Assembly (NCBI GenBank): GCA_964451095.1
Contig: CAYVGI010000005.1
Location: 13,438 to 77,437 of the forward strand
Length of the DNA: 64,000 nucleotides
Direction: 5' to 3'
Source of the DNA: DAOTTY01 sp964451095
GTDB taxonomy: Bacteria; Chloroflexota; Anaerolineae; Aggregatilineales; Phototrophicaceae
Below, piece by piece: positions 42,843 through 52,074 of the stretch. The translations under genes were made by a program, and so were the position numbers. Position 1 is the first letter of the stretch. Every line of letters starts with the position of its first letter. The notes under the pieces were generated by a model. The model saw only the letters and a program-made list of their open reading frames with translations. It searched no databases and was not told the origin of the DNA.

Positions 42843-42979
42843 TTACGGCGGCATCCGCCCTTAGAACCATTAGCGCCGCGACAAGATAACAAAACCCATT
42901 CGCTTTTTGCCAACAAAACTGCAAAGTGATACACTTGCCTTGTGACGCCGGGCAGTCTGCCGCGAAGGAGACCTTATCT

Positions 42980-44227
42980 GTGAGACAGAACATCCAGCGT
43001 ATTATCCCCGCACTTTTGCTTATGTTCCTGGCAAGCTGTGTGCAGCTTGCGAGCGATGAGGTTGCCCCGACGCAGGTCGGCAATGCCCCAACGTGGACAC
43101 CCATCCCCACGGAAACTGAGATCCCGCTGCCGACCGAAACCCCTGCCGAACCCGTGGCGGCAACGGAAGAGGTTATTGATGACAGTGCCGCTGTGGCAAC
43201 GACCGATGAAGCAGCCGCGGTTGCGACAGAAGAAGCGCTGCTGGAACCCACCGACCCGGTACTCCAGTTTGCAACGCAGACACCCATCCCGACGGCAACT
43301 GACATCCCAACAGACACGCCATCGCCTACCGCCACGTTCACCGTAACGCCAAGCCCAAGCCCCACCCTCACCGCAACCGCGACGGAAGCGGTCAGCGGGC
43401 TGGTGCAGGAGGGCACGGCAATTGCGCAAGACGATGTGCCCGCGCCAGTAGATGATCCCGTGCAAGAAGTCCCTGCAGAGCAACCTGGGCAGATTACCGA
43501 CTTTGAGGCATCGGCAACAGCAATCATCGCCAATGCAACCCAAACAGAGGTCGTCGCGCTGACGCAAACAGCGGCAGCAATCATTGGCGGACCGACCGAG
43601 GTGCCCTCACCAACAGGAGACCCCGGTTTGGGCGCCGGAGACCCGGGGGCACAGCCCACAGCGGTGCCCCCGGTCGCCCCCGGCGCGGACTGTGTGCATG
43701 AGGTGCGCACGCAAGACCAGAACCTGTACCGCCTGTCGCTGGCATACGGTGTGCCCATCCGCAGCATCACAAACGAGAACGGCACCGCGCTCGCAAACCC
43801 CAACCTGATTACGCTGGGGCAGCGCCTGCGCATCCCTGGCTGCGGGACGACGGGTGGTGTTCCCCCGGCAACCTCCACACCCGGTCCAGTCACTAGCCCC
43901 GGCGGTGGCTTTGGGTCTGGTGGGGTGGTACCACCCAATGGCGACTGCACCTGGGGCACGACGGTACAGTTCCCGAATGGCTGCCCCGGCGGTGGTGGAG
44001 CCAACACAAGCGGAAGCATCGGCACAGGTGCTGATACGGGTACGGGTGTGGGCACAGGCGGTCCGGGTGTGGGCACCACACCAGGGCGGGTCGTTATCGT
44101 GGAACAGGGAGATACGCTGTCGTCGTTGGCGCTGCAATATGGCACAACGGCAGAGGCAATCGCCGCTGCAAACGGCATCGGCATCGAAACCACCATTTTC
44201 TTCAACCAGGAATTGATTATCCCGTAG
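42980..44227 (+). CDS. Lipoprotein with two LysM domains
   Basis: 415 residues from GTG 42980, chosen because GAAGGAGA lies eight bases upstream and the frame then opens with a lipoprotein signal (MRQNIQRIIPALLLMFLASC, Cys20). A long Thr/Pro/Glu-rich low-complexity region (about 25-235) projects the protein from the membrane. The first LysM motif lies at about 237-285 (HEVRTQDQNLYRLSLAYGVP to LGQRLRIPGC). A Gly-rich linker follows, and the second LysM motif is at the C-terminus (VVIVEQGDTLSSLALQYGTT to QELIIP). LysM domains bind N-acetylglucosamine polymers such as peptidoglycan. A scaffold or cell-wall anchor is the likely role. Confidence 0.87.
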   Translation: MRQNIQRIIPALLLMFLASCVQLASDEVAPTQVGNAPTWTPIPTETEIPLPTETPAEPVAATEEVIDDSAAVATTDEAAAVATEEALLEPTDPVLQFATQTPIPTATDIPTDTPSPTATFTVTPSPSPTLTATATEAVSGLVQEGTAIAQDDVPAPVDDPVQEVPAEQPGQITDFEASATAIIANATQTEVVALTQTAAAIIGGPTEVPSPTGDPGLGAGDPGAQPTAVPPVAPGADCVHEVRTQDQNLYRLSLAYGVPIRSITNENGTALANPNLITLGQRLRIPGCGTTGGVPPATSTPGPVTSPGGGFGSGGVVPPNGDCTWGTTVQFPNGCPGGGGANTSGSIGTGADTGTGVGTGGPGVGTTPGRVVIVEQGDTLSSLALQYGTTAEAIAAANGIGIETTIFFNQELIIP

Positions 44228-44262
44228 CCACTGGCACCGGGTAGCACAAACAAAACATGATT

Positions 44263-44294
44263 GGGGCGGGCGCAGAACCGCCCCTTTTCGTTTT
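44263..44294 (+). terminator. Intrinsic terminator of the LysM lipoprotein gene
   Basis: GGGGCGG, an 8-base loop, CCGCCCC, then TTTTCGTTTT. Confidence 0.88.
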
Positions 44295-44313
44295 AAACAA
44301 AGGAACCCACAGC

Positions 44314-44853
44314 ATGGAACCGCTGCAAGAGAAGATCATCCAGACTGAGCAGATTTACGCGGGGCGCATTGTGAACCTGTCCGTGCACGATGTGCAACTG
44401 CCCAACGGCGCGAAGGCGAAGCGCGAAATGGTCAAGCACCCGGGCGCAGTGGCAATCGTCGCGCTGGACGACGACCAGAACGTGCTGCTAATTAAGCAGT
44501 TCCGGCTGGGGGCAGAGCAAACGATGGTCGAACTGCCGGCGGGCACGCTGGAACCCGGCGAACTTGCGGAGACGTGTGCTGTGCGTGAGCTGCGCGAGGA
44601 AACGGGCTATCGCCCCGGCAAGCTGGAACACCTGGGCGGGTGGTACGTCGCGCCGGGCTACACGACGGAATACATTCACCTGTACATCGCAACAGACCTG
44701 ACCGAAGACCCGATAGACGGCGACGAGGATGAGTTCATCGAGTTGTTTCGCACACCGTTCACACAGGCACTTACCATGATCGACAGCGGGCAGATCGGCA
44801 ACAGCACGGGGGTGGCGGGGCTGCTGCGTGCTGCCCGCCACCTGGGACTGTGA
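44314..44853 (+). CDS. Nudix hydrolase, ADP-ribose pyrophosphatase-like
   Basis: 179 residues from ATG 44314, with AAAGGAAC upstream; the frame opens earlier, at 44257, but that stretch is the preceding terminator. The Nudix box is complete: GTLEPGELAETCAVRELREETGY, with the metal-binding REEXG pattern. QFRLGAEQTMVELPAGTLEPGE before it, and GYTTEYIHLYIATDL after it, are typical of NudF/ADP-ribose pyrophosphatases. It hydrolyses ADP-ribose or similar nucleoside diphosphate sugars to AMP. The rplS gene follows after about 100 bases. Confidence 0.9.
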   Translation: MEPLQEKIIQTEQIYAGRIVNLSVHDVQLPNGAKAKREMVKHPGAVAIVALDDDQNVLLIKQFRLGAEQTMVELPAGTLEPGELAETCAVRELREETGYRPGKLEHLGGWYVAPGYTTEYIHLYIATDLTEDPIDGDEDEFIELFRTPFTQALTMIDSGQIGNSTGVAGLLRAARHLGL

Positions 44854-44957
44854 CCTTGTTTGCGGCAGCGCCTACCTGTACAATTCTGCGACTTTGTAAC
44901 ACACAAACGCAGCCAATATACGCCGCCAGGCGTATAATTTTTGGAAAGGAACAGACA

Positions 44958-45314
44958 GTGTCTCACGAGCTGATTAAGGCGTTGGAAGGGGAAGATCGCG
45001 GCTTCCCGGAGTTCGGACCGGGTGCAACGGTCAAGGTTCACGTTCGCATTGTAGAGGGCGACCGCGAACGTATTCAGGTGTTCCAGGGCATGGTGATCCG
45101 TATGCGCCAGGGAGATGGCATGAACGCAAACAACGCCAACTTCACCGTACGGCGTGTTGCCAGCCACGGTATTGCCGTGGAGCGTACATTTTTGCTGCGC
45201 AGCCCCCGCATCGAGAAGATTGAGGTTGTACGCCAGGGTAAGGTGCGCCGTGCCCAGTTGTACTACATGCGCAGCCGTCGTGGTAAGGCACTGCGCCTGA
45301 AGGAAAAGCGTTAG
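44958..45314 (+). CDS. rplS: 50S ribosomal protein L19
   Basis: 118 residues from GTG 44958, with GGAAAGGA seven bases upstream. An ATG at 44850 in the same frame would add 36 non-ribosomal residues and is rejected. The family pattern is clear: FGPGATVKVHVRIVEGDRERIQVFQGMVIRM, VASHGIAVERTFLLRSPRIEKIEVVRQGKVRRAQLYYMRSRRGKALRLKEK. It sits at the 30S-50S interface. The usual trmD-rimM-rpsP neighbours are missing, so the conserved operon is broken up here. Confidence 0.97.
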   Translation: MSHELIKALEGEDRGFPEFGPGATVKVHVRIVEGDRERIQVFQGMVIRMRQGDGMNANNANFTVRRVASHGIAVERTFLLRSPRIEKIEVVRQGKVRRAQLYYMRSRRGKALRLKEKR

Positions 45315-45350
45315 TTGCCGCGCAGCAAAAGCCCAAACCCCCGCACTGCC

Positions 45351-45397
45351 AAGCGTGCCTGCTCTGAGGAAATGAGCGAACAAGGCACGCTTTTCGT
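45351..45397. terminator. Bidirectional terminator between rplS and the histidine kinase
   Basis: AAGCGTGCCT and AGGCACGCTT form a perfect 10-bp stem with a 22-base loop. The T-containing arm is followed by TTCGTTT on the plus strand. Confidence 0.75.
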
Positions 45398-45414
45398 TTG
45401 ATGGGGCACAAGCA

Positions 45415-47757
45415 CTACTGAGACACGACCTCGGCGGTTTGTGTTTGTGTCTCTGCACCTGCGTTCAGGCGCTCTATGGGGCGGGGGTTGGTTTCCGCAT
45501 TGTTTTCGCTTTTCGCCTCGAACGGCAGCACACGGCTTGCAGTCTCCGGCGGGGTGAGCGGCAGGCGCACATAGAAGGTGCTGCCGGGCAACAGTTTCGG
45601 GTCGTGCCCGGGGCTTTCTGCCCACACCGCACCGCCGTGCCCTTCGATGACACCACGCGCAATCGTCAGCCCCAGCCCCGGTCCAGCGCCCATGAACTTG
45701 TACGTGCCTGTGGAATGCAGCCCTGGGTCGGACACGCGATAGAACTTATCGAAAATCAGTTCGTGGTGCGCCCGGTCTATACCGATGCCTGTGTCGGTTA
45801 TGGCGATTAGAATGTGGTTCTCATCGCGCTCGTTTTTTGCCTCGTGGTACTTCGCGGTGATGTCGATGCGCCCACCGTCTGGTGTGTATTTGATGGCGTT
45901 GGTAATGACATTGCGGAATGCCTGGACAAGCCGCTGCATGTCCGCCTCGATGGCAGGCAACCCGCGCAACCCCCGTGCAGACAAAGTTAGTTTGCGCTGC
46001 TTAATCGGGTCGGTTAGCGGCTCAATTGCCATGCGCAGCACACTTTCCGGCGTGGATTGGGTGAAGCGCAAGTCCATCGCGTTTACGTCAAGCTGGCTCA
46101 CATCCAACATAGCGGCGATGAGTTCTTCCATGCGTTCGGTTGCTTTGCGCAAATTGTTCACCAGCCCCCGCGTCTGATCCGGCTCAAGCATCCCCTGGTC
46201 GTTGAGGGCATCAATAATGTCTGTGTAGCCGCGCACCTGCGCCAGCGGTGTGCGTAGCTCGTGGCTGGCGATAGTCACAAAGTCTGTCTTGACGGAGTCC
46301 AGCTTACCCATGCGGTTGTTGGCGTCGCCCAGGTTGCGGTTGAGCGTTTGCATACTGGTGTTCAGGTGGCGTAAATCCGCCACGAGGCGGGTATTGCGCA
46401 GGGCAACGCCAGTCTGGTTGGCAAGCGCTGCTAACAAATCCAGGTCGTGTTGGTAAAGCGGGGTGCCGTTGAGCTTGCCGCCGCACGCCAACAAGCCGAT
46501 AATCGCGCCGTCCATCACGATGGGGGCGTATGCGCTCATGTCTAGTTCTTTGAAGAAGGTGCGCAGTTCGTCTGGCAGGTTGTCGTACAGCGGGTTAAAG
46601 ATGATGTCGAACTGGGTGACGGGTCTTTGTTGCAGCACCGCCTGCTTGTAGATTTCGCTGTCTGCCGGGACGAAAACGCGACGGTTTTTCGTCTGGGCGA
46701 GACTGCCACCGCGCATTACGACGAGTTCTAAACCCGTTTCGCGGGAGTCGCTCACCAGCAGCATCCCAGACCGCCGCACATGCAGCACCTGGTTCAGCGT
46801 GCTAGACGACAAATCCACCAGTTCGTCAATCTCCACCGCCTTAGAAAGCTCCTGGCTGTAGCGCCGGGTTGCGTCCACCGCATCGGTCGCATCACCGACG
46901 AGCAGCCGATTGATCAGGAAGTTTGCCAGTTCGCGCACGGGCGTGTACATGATGGCAATCACCAGCGCGACGACCATCGCAAAAACAGTGCGTGTGGCAG
47001 GGTTGTCTACATCAATGTTGTCCAGGATGACCAGTGCGCCAAAGATGCCCACCGACGTAATGGTGATGAGCAGCAGCACCCGGAACGCCAGCCCCAGCAA
47101 ATTGCGAATGTCGAAGACGCGGTAGGTGATTTGCGAGTAGGCGGCGACAATCATGCCTGTGGTGGAAGCAATTACGCCCACGAGCATCAGTGCTATGTTC
47201 CCGCTGATGGAAAGCGAGAAGCCCGCAAGCATCAATGTGCTGTTGGAGACCCAAAACAACGCCCGGTTGGATAGCTCTGGCAGCGGGTTGCGGTAGAAAA
47301 TGTAAAACCCAACTGCCAGCAGCAGCGTGTTCACCGCTGCAAACCCCAGCACAAGCACAAGTATGGGCAGCGACAGTGCCAACAGCCCGTTAACCAGCCC
47401 GCGTTCAACGTCAATGGGAAACAGCGCATTGGCAAGCACAAAGACAGCTAACCAACCACCAGCAAGTGCCAAAAACAAGCGCACCCGATCACGAGCAAGG
47501 TCTGTGGCGACCATAATGCTAAACGCACCGAGCGCGGCGATGTGCAGCGGGATCGTCAGGGGTTGCAGGCGGGCGGGCAGCGCCCCGTTGGGGATGAGCA
47601 GCGTGAGGATCGCGCCAACGTACAGCAGCAGCGTCACAGGCAGCCAAACCTGCCCCGTCTTGAGCCGCTCCCGTTGTGTGAGTGCATAAACAAACAACCC
47701 GGCGAGGGTTGCTGCGCTGGTGATGATGACCGCGTCTATCGTAGAGTTCATCGACAT
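45415..47757 (-). CDS. Membrane sensor histidine kinase with GAF domain
   Basis: 780 residues. About seven or eight membrane helices occupy 10-270. Next come a GAF-like domain at about 310-465 (LVDLSSSTLNQVL to LLAALANQTGVALRN) and a short coiled coil. The dimerisation/phosphoacceptor domain has His499 in SHELRTPLAQVRGY. The ATPase domain shows NVITNAIKYT, ITDTGIGID and GAGPGLGLTIARGVIEGHGG. It phosphorylates a response regulator that is not in the window, so it is an orphan locally. Its start is one base after the stop of the upstream AlbA_2 gene (TAG-G-ATG), which implies co-translation. The signal could be a membrane or small-molecule cue. Confidence 0.92.
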   Translation of the reverse strand: MSMNSTIDAVIITSAATLAGLFVYALTQRERLKTGQVWLPVTLLLYVGAILTLLIPNGALPARLQPLTIPLHIAALGAFSIMVATDLARDRVRLFLALAGGWLAVFVLANALFPIDVERGLVNGLLALSLPILVLVLGFAAVNTLLLAVGFYIFYRNPLPELSNRALFWVSNSTLMLAGFSLSISGNIALMLVGVIASTTGMIVAAYSQITYRVFDIRNLLGLAFRVLLLITITSVGIFGALVILDNIDVDNPATRTVFAMVVALVIAIMYTPVRELANFLINRLLVGDATDAVDATRRYSQELSKAVEIDELVDLSSSTLNQVLHVRRSGMLLVSDSRETGLELVVMRGGSLAQTKNRRVFVPADSEIYKQAVLQQRPVTQFDIIFNPLYDNLPDELRTFFKELDMSAYAPIVMDGAIIGLLACGGKLNGTPLYQHDLDLLAALANQTGVALRNTRLVADLRHLNTSMQTLNRNLGDANNRMGKLDSVKTDFVTIASHELRTPLAQVRGYTDIIDALNDQGMLEPDQTRGLVNNLRKATERMEELIAAMLDVSQLDVNAMDLRFTQSTPESVLRMAIEPLTDPIKQRKLTLSARGLRGLPAIEADMQRLVQAFRNVITNAIKYTPDGGRIDITAKYHEAKNERDENHILIAITDTGIGIDRAHHELIFDKFYRVSDPGLHSTGTYKFMGAGPGLGLTIARGVIEGHGGAVWAESPGHDPKLLPGSTFYVRLPLTPPETASRVLPFEAKSENNAETNPRPIERLNAGAETQTQTAEVVSQ

Positions 47758-47758
47758 C

Positions 47759-49129
47759 CTACTTCAAAATGTAGTATGTGCCCTTTTTAGACCCCAACTT
47801 AACCAGAATGCCCTTGTCCACCATATCCGCCAAGTCCAGGCGCAGTGTCTCTGCAGAGACGCCCTGGCACAGCGAACGATACTCCCGATTCGTGATAGAA
47901 CCGTTCGTGCGGATATATTCCAGCGCCTTTGCCTGGCGGTGGTTGGTGTTCTTCACCCACTTGGGGATTTCCTGCTGTTCGCGCTGGTTAAACAACGTAA
48001 CCGCGAAGCTGTACGGGCGGGCGTCGAAGCTGGGCGGCTTGTGCCCCGCTTTTTCCATGACTTCGATCATGCGGTCGATGCCCAGCCCCAGTTCTTCAAT
48101 GTAACCCCACTGGAACAAACCGTTCACGATGCGTGGGTTGCGGCTGAAGTGCTCGTCCTTGATGTTTTCCACGGTGATGAAGCCCGGCAACCCGCCCGGC
48201 GAAATCACTTCTAGGCGGTCGGAATACATGCGGATTTCGATGCGCCGCCCCTTCAGGCGATAATCACGGTGGCAGACCGCGTTCACGATTGCCTCACGCA
48301 CAGCAAACTGGGGATACTCAGTCGTTTCTTCGCGCTCTAGCCCCTTCACCACCGCGCTTACCGCCATCTCACTCCAGATGAGGTTCCACGCACTTTCGAT
48401 CAGGCGTGGGAGGGGTCCGGTAAGCTCCTCGCGGCGGGTGTAACCGGCTAAGCCGTTCTCACCGCGCGGCGATTTGCCCACGAACTTCACAAACACGACG
48501 CTGGACTGGGGCAGCCACTGCTGCGGATACTCGCTGAACAGTAGCACGCCGCTCATGGTGGGGCAGCCGTTCTGGTCAATCGCGCCGATCTCCCGCAGGA
48601 GTTCGTTACGGTCTTCGTTGATGGGGCGCTTGGTTCGCTCGGCACGCTTTTTGAGGTATTCCTCCAGCACCTTTTCGCTGAAGTCCATCTTGGTTGCGTT
48701 TGGCACCGTCTCAGACTCAAAATCGCCTGTGCTCTTGGCGCTGGCAAGCTTGAGGATTTCCTGCCCGCCCAGCGGGCGGTTGCTGTCGCCGCTGCGGATG
48801 AGCACCCGCCCATCGGTTAGCGCGTGCAGTTCGATGCTGCGCGGCACCCGCAGCGTGTAGATGACACCGCTGTCGGTCTCAACCTGTTCCAGGTTGCCCA
48901 CCACCACGGGCGGGTTGCAGATGCCGTCTACCTCTGCCAGCGTTTCCTCAATTTTATCTCGATCCACTTTGTCAACCGGGTTGCCGTCCTCATCCAGCCC
49001 AATTGCCAGCGTACCGCCCTCTGTGTTGGCGAACGCAACCAGCGTTTCCGCAATGGGTGTCGCGTCTGGTTCTGCGAAGAACGCAAAACGCGGTCCCTGC
49101 CCTAATTGGATGAAGTCCGGGTTTGGCAT
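47759..49129 (-). CDS. AlbA_2 (Schlafen-type) DNA-binding domain protein with Bergerat ATPase fold and winged helix
   Basis: 456 residues. The N-terminal AlbA_2 domain (about 20-110) has the typical AETLVAFANTEGGTLAIGLDEDG. A GHKL/Bergerat ATP-binding domain follows at about 260-370, with the N-box-like FAVREAIVNAVCHRDY and VISPGGLPG. A winged helix ends the protein (NREYRSLCQGVSAETLRLDLADMVDKGIL). This is the architecture of the COG2865 predicted transcriptional regulators. The cellular role of the family is poorly known; some members act as regulators and others sit in defence loci. Here it is directly coupled to a sensor histidine kinase gene, an uncommon pairing. Confidence 0.85.
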   Translation of the reverse strand: MPNPDFIQLGQGPRFAFFAEPDATPIAETLVAFANTEGGTLAIGLDEDGNPVDKVDRDKIEETLAEVDGICNPPVVVGNLEQVETDSGVIYTLRVPRSIELHALTDGRVLIRSGDSNRPLGGQEILKLASAKSTGDFESETVPNATKMDFSEKVLEEYLKKRAERTKRPINEDRNELLREIGAIDQNGCPTMSGVLLFSEYPQQWLPQSSVVFVKFVGKSPRGENGLAGYTRREELTGPLPRLIESAWNLIWSEMAVSAVVKGLEREETTEYPQFAVREAIVNAVCHRDYRLKGRRIEIRMYSDRLEVISPGGLPGFITVENIKDEHFSRNPRIVNGLFQWGYIEELGLGIDRMIEVMEKAGHKPPSFDARPYSFAVTLFNQREQQEIPKWVKNTNHRQAKALEYIRTNGSITNREYRSLCQGVSAETLRLDLADMVDKGILVKLGSKKGTYYILK

Positions 49130-49344
49130 GGTATTTGCTCTTAAATCGATTATCGCGTCACACTAATGCCACGCATTCTATCACAGTCATGCCCCCCCTG
49201 CGACTTTGGTTCCATCCTATCGTCGGGAGAGTGCCCCTACACAAACAGGCAAACTTTGCCAAACTAGGGCGCCAAACAACACACTATGATGCAACTTTTT
49301 GCCAAGCGTTGTCCGCCACGAACCTATATTGGAGAAAACCCGAC

Positions 49345-50859
49345 ATGAAAGCACTTCTTGACAAATTACACATCGAAAGCGTAAACCCTGGCGCTTGCAC
49401 CGGTCCGGACGGTTGGATAGCAGGCGGCGAGGCGCTTGTGTCCTACAACCCCACAACGAACGAGCCAATTGCCACCGTCATGCAGGCGACCGAGGACGTT
49501 TACAATCAGGTTGTTCAGCACGCGAACGCGGGCTTTACCACTTGGCGCAGCACGCCCGCACCCAAGCGCGGTGACCTCATCCGTGACCTGGGCAACGCAC
49601 TGCGCGAGTACCGCGAACCACTGGGCGAACTGGTGTCGCTGGAGATGGGCAAGATCAAAGCAGAGGGCATTGGCGAAGTGCAGGAGATGATCGACATCTG
49701 CGACTTTGCCGTGGGGCTTTCCCGCCAGCTATACGGGCTGTCCATGCACTCGGAGCGCCCCGGGCACCGCATGTACGAGCAGTGGCACCCGCTGGGTACG
49801 GTCGGCATCATCACCGCGTTTAACTTCCCGGTGGCGGTGTGGTCTTGGAATGCGGCAATCGCGGCGGTGTCTGGCGATACGATGGTGTGGAAGCCGTCTG
49901 AGATGACGCCGCTTGTGGCGGTTGCCGTGCAGCACATTGCCAACCGCGTATGTGCTGACCACGGTGTGAGCGGGGTGTTCACGCTGGCAGTGGGCGGCGC
50001 ACAGGTGGGGCAGTTGATGACCGCAGACCGCCGCCTGCCGCTGGTGAGCTTTACCGGGTCAATCCGCACCGGGCGCAAGGTCGCGCAGGCGGTTGCGAGG
50101 CGGCTGGGGCGCGCCATTTTGGAACTGGGCGGCAACAACGGCATCGTCGTGGCGGAGGACGCCAACCTTGACCTGGCAACGCGGGCGATTCTGTTCGGGG
50201 CGGTGGGCACCGCCGGGCAACGCTGCACCACATCGCGGCGTATTATCGCGCAGGAAAGCATCGCGGGTGAACTGACGGAACGGTTGGTGAAGTATTACCA
50301 GCAGGTGCCGGTTGGCGACCCACTGCAAGAGGGCACACTGATGGGTCCGCTGGTGAACGAGCAGGCGGTCAAAAATATGGAAGCAGCGATAGAGACAGCC
50401 AAGGCACAGGGCGGCGAAGTGCTCACCGGGGGCGGTACCCTGCCGGAAAAGGGCGCAAACTTCGTGCAGCCCACGATCATCCGTATGCCGTCGCAAACGC
50501 CGCTGGTGTGTGAGGAGACGTTTGCGCCCATCCTGTACGTGATGACGTACAAAGACCTTGATGATGCAATCGAGATGCACAACGGCGTCCCGCAGGGGCT
50601 TTCCAGCGCCATCTTCACCACGAACCTGCTCACCGCAGAGCGTTTCCTGTCCGCAACTGGGTCTGACTGTGGCATTGCCAACGTGAACATCGGCACCAGT
50701 GGCGCGGAGATTGGCGGTGCGTTCGGCGGCGAGAAGGATACAGGCGGCGGGCGTGAGTCCGGCAGCGATGCGTGGAAGGGCTACATGCGCCGCCAGACCA
50801 CCACCATCAACTGGTCTACGGAACTACCGCTAGCGCAAGGGCTTCAGTTCGGGGACTAG
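49345..50859 (+). CDS. Aldehyde dehydrogenase of the ALDH7 (antiquitin) family
   Basis: 504 residues from ATG 49345; the open frame to 49123 upstream crosses the divergent gene's promoter and is rejected. Catalytic Cys is in GTAGQRCTTSRR and the general base Glu is in LELGGNNG. The terminal block SGAEIGGAFGGEKDTGGGRESGSDAWKGYMRRQTTTINW is a hallmark of ALDH7, the alpha-aminoadipic semialdehyde dehydrogenase of lysine and pipecolate breakdown. It oxidises an aldehyde to an acid with NAD(P). No lysine-catabolic gene is beside it, so the exact substrate is open. It is divergent from the AlbA_2 gene. Confidence 0.9.
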   Translation: MKALLDKLHIESVNPGACTGPDGWIAGGEALVSYNPTTNEPIATVMQATEDVYNQVVQHANAGFTTWRSTPAPKRGDLIRDLGNALREYREPLGELVSLEMGKIKAEGIGEVQEMIDICDFAVGLSRQLYGLSMHSERPGHRMYEQWHPLGTVGIITAFNFPVAVWSWNAAIAAVSGDTMVWKPSEMTPLVAVAVQHIANRVCADHGVSGVFTLAVGGAQVGQLMTADRRLPLVSFTGSIRTGRKVAQAVARRLGRAILELGGNNGIVVAEDANLDLATRAILFGAVGTAGQRCTTSRRIIAQESIAGELTERLVKYYQQVPVGDPLQEGTLMGPLVNEQAVKNMEAAIETAKAQGGEVLTGGGTLPEKGANFVQPTIIRMPSQTPLVCEETFAPILYVMTYKDLDDAIEMHNGVPQGLSSAIFTTNLLTAERFLSATGSDCGIANVNIGTSGAEIGGAFGGEKDTGGGRESGSDAWKGYMRRQTTTINWSTELPLAQGLQFGD

Positions 50860-50868
50860 CGGAACCTG

Positions 50869-52074
50869 CTATCGGCGCACATCAAACAGGATGACCGGGT
50901 TGCCCGCAACGCGGAACAGCTCGGTTATCTGCGGCGTGCCTGTGATGTCCGTCACGTAGCCTAACACGCTGTCCGTGCCGCTAGCGCCCGTGTAAACGAG
51001 GGTGTCCGCATCCAGCAGCCGAATGCGCGTGATACCGTCCACGTCGGCGACGGTAATGGGCGCAAGTTCTATTTCTGTGGGACGCCCAACCTCAACCGTG
51101 TTCACATCGGCGCTGCGCGTGAGCGCGAAGGCATTGCCCTGCTGCGCCCACGCAAATGTGCCGCGCACATCGCCTGCGATAACCTGGGCGTCGGTGCCAT
51201 CTGTCGCAGCGAGGGTCAGCGCGGCACCCTCTACGCCGGGAGCGGCGCTTGCGTAGGCGACATGCTCACGACCCGCAGACCAGCCGATAAACACACCCTG
51301 CCCGACATCCACGGTGCCCATCTGTGTTGCTGCCCCCGCAATGGGAACGCGCCACAGCGCGTATACAATGCTGGCATCCGGTGTGGTGGCGGGAATTGCT
51401 GTGAGCAATGCGGTAGTGTCAGGCATCCAGTAGACGCGGGGGTAGGTGCCCGCATGAGAGCCACCCGGCAGCGGCGTGAACGTGTGAAGCACCTGTGTTG
51501 TGCCGTCTGCCTGCAACACCCGCACATCACCATCTTGTGCGGGTTGCCCATCAGCATCGAATGTACCGGGGCGCACCAACGCGGCTCGGTCATCTGCTGG
51601 ACTTACATCAAAAGCGCCGCCCTTGCCTGCGGGCAGCGTGTTGTTGAGCATCCCCGTGCCCATGTCCACGCACCACAGGTCATCCTGTGGTACCACACCG
51701 AACGGCACATTGGGCTGGGATGTGTTAAAGCACAACTGCTCACCCCCGAACCACGCGACTTGATCCAGAAAGCCGCCTGCGATCTGCTCTGGCGTGACGA
51801 GCAAGCGCGGTTCTCCCGCTAGATCGGTTGCCTGCGCCCACAGCGCTTGCGGCAGACCGGCATCGCCTGTTGTGTAGGCGACCGTACCGCCGTCCGGCGA
51901 TAGATAGGGGCGCGTGGCATTGTTCTCTGCCAGCACCTGCGCCGTGCCGTCCCCCCAGCGGTAGAGCGTCCCCTCCGCCGTCCACACGATGGTGAGGGGG
52001 TCACCACTGGTTTGGGCAGCGGCAACGGTGACGGTTAACAGCGCAGCCAAAAGCACGAGTCGTGCCTGCGCCAT
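50869..52074 (-). CDS. Secreted TolB-like beta-propeller protein
   Basis: 401 residues from ATG 52074 (MAQARLVLLAALLTVTVAAAQ, a signal peptide). The start overlaps the sppA stop as TGATG, so translation is coupled to sppA; the longer frame to 52128 is less likely. The mature part has about six short repeats of the WD40/PD40 type, such as ATRPYLSPDGGTVAYTT, GGAFDVSPADDRAALVRPG and YPRVYWMPDTTALLT. No enzyme motif is seen. It could be a periplasmic or surface scaffold for the peptidase. It ends ten bases from the convergent ALDH gene. Confidence 0.75.
   Translation of the reverse strand: MAQARLVLLAALLTVTVAAAQTSGDPLTIVWTAEGTLYRWGDGTAQVLAENNATRPYLSPDGGTVAYTTGDAGLPQALWAQATDLAGEPRLLVTPEQIAGGFLDQVAWFGGEQLCFNTSQPNVPFGVVPQDDLWCVDMGTGMLNNTLPAGKGGAFDVSPADDRAALVRPGTFDADGQPAQDGDVRVLQADGTTQVLHTFTPLPGGSHAGTYPRVYWMPDTTALLTAIPATTPDASIVYALWRVPIAGAATQMGTVDVGQGVFIGWSAGREHVAYASAAPGVEGAALTLAATDGTDAQVIAGDVRGTFAWAQQGNAFALTRSADVNTVEVGRPTEIELAPITVADVDGITRIRLLDADTLVYTGASGTDSVLGYVTDITGTPQITELFRVAGNPVILFDVRR

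Noticed and set aside
42769..44253. Long antisense open frame (494 codons) opposite the LysM lipoprotein gene
   Set aside because: It is a mirror of the Thr/Pro-rich repeat region; its product is low-complexity and has no domain. It spans the promoter and two terminators, and the plus strand has a clear lipoprotein with LysM motifs.
44850..44957. Extended N-terminus of L19 from ATG 44850
   Set aside because: The first 36 residues have no counterpart in L19, whereas GTG 44958 has a good ribosome-binding site and gives the normal length.
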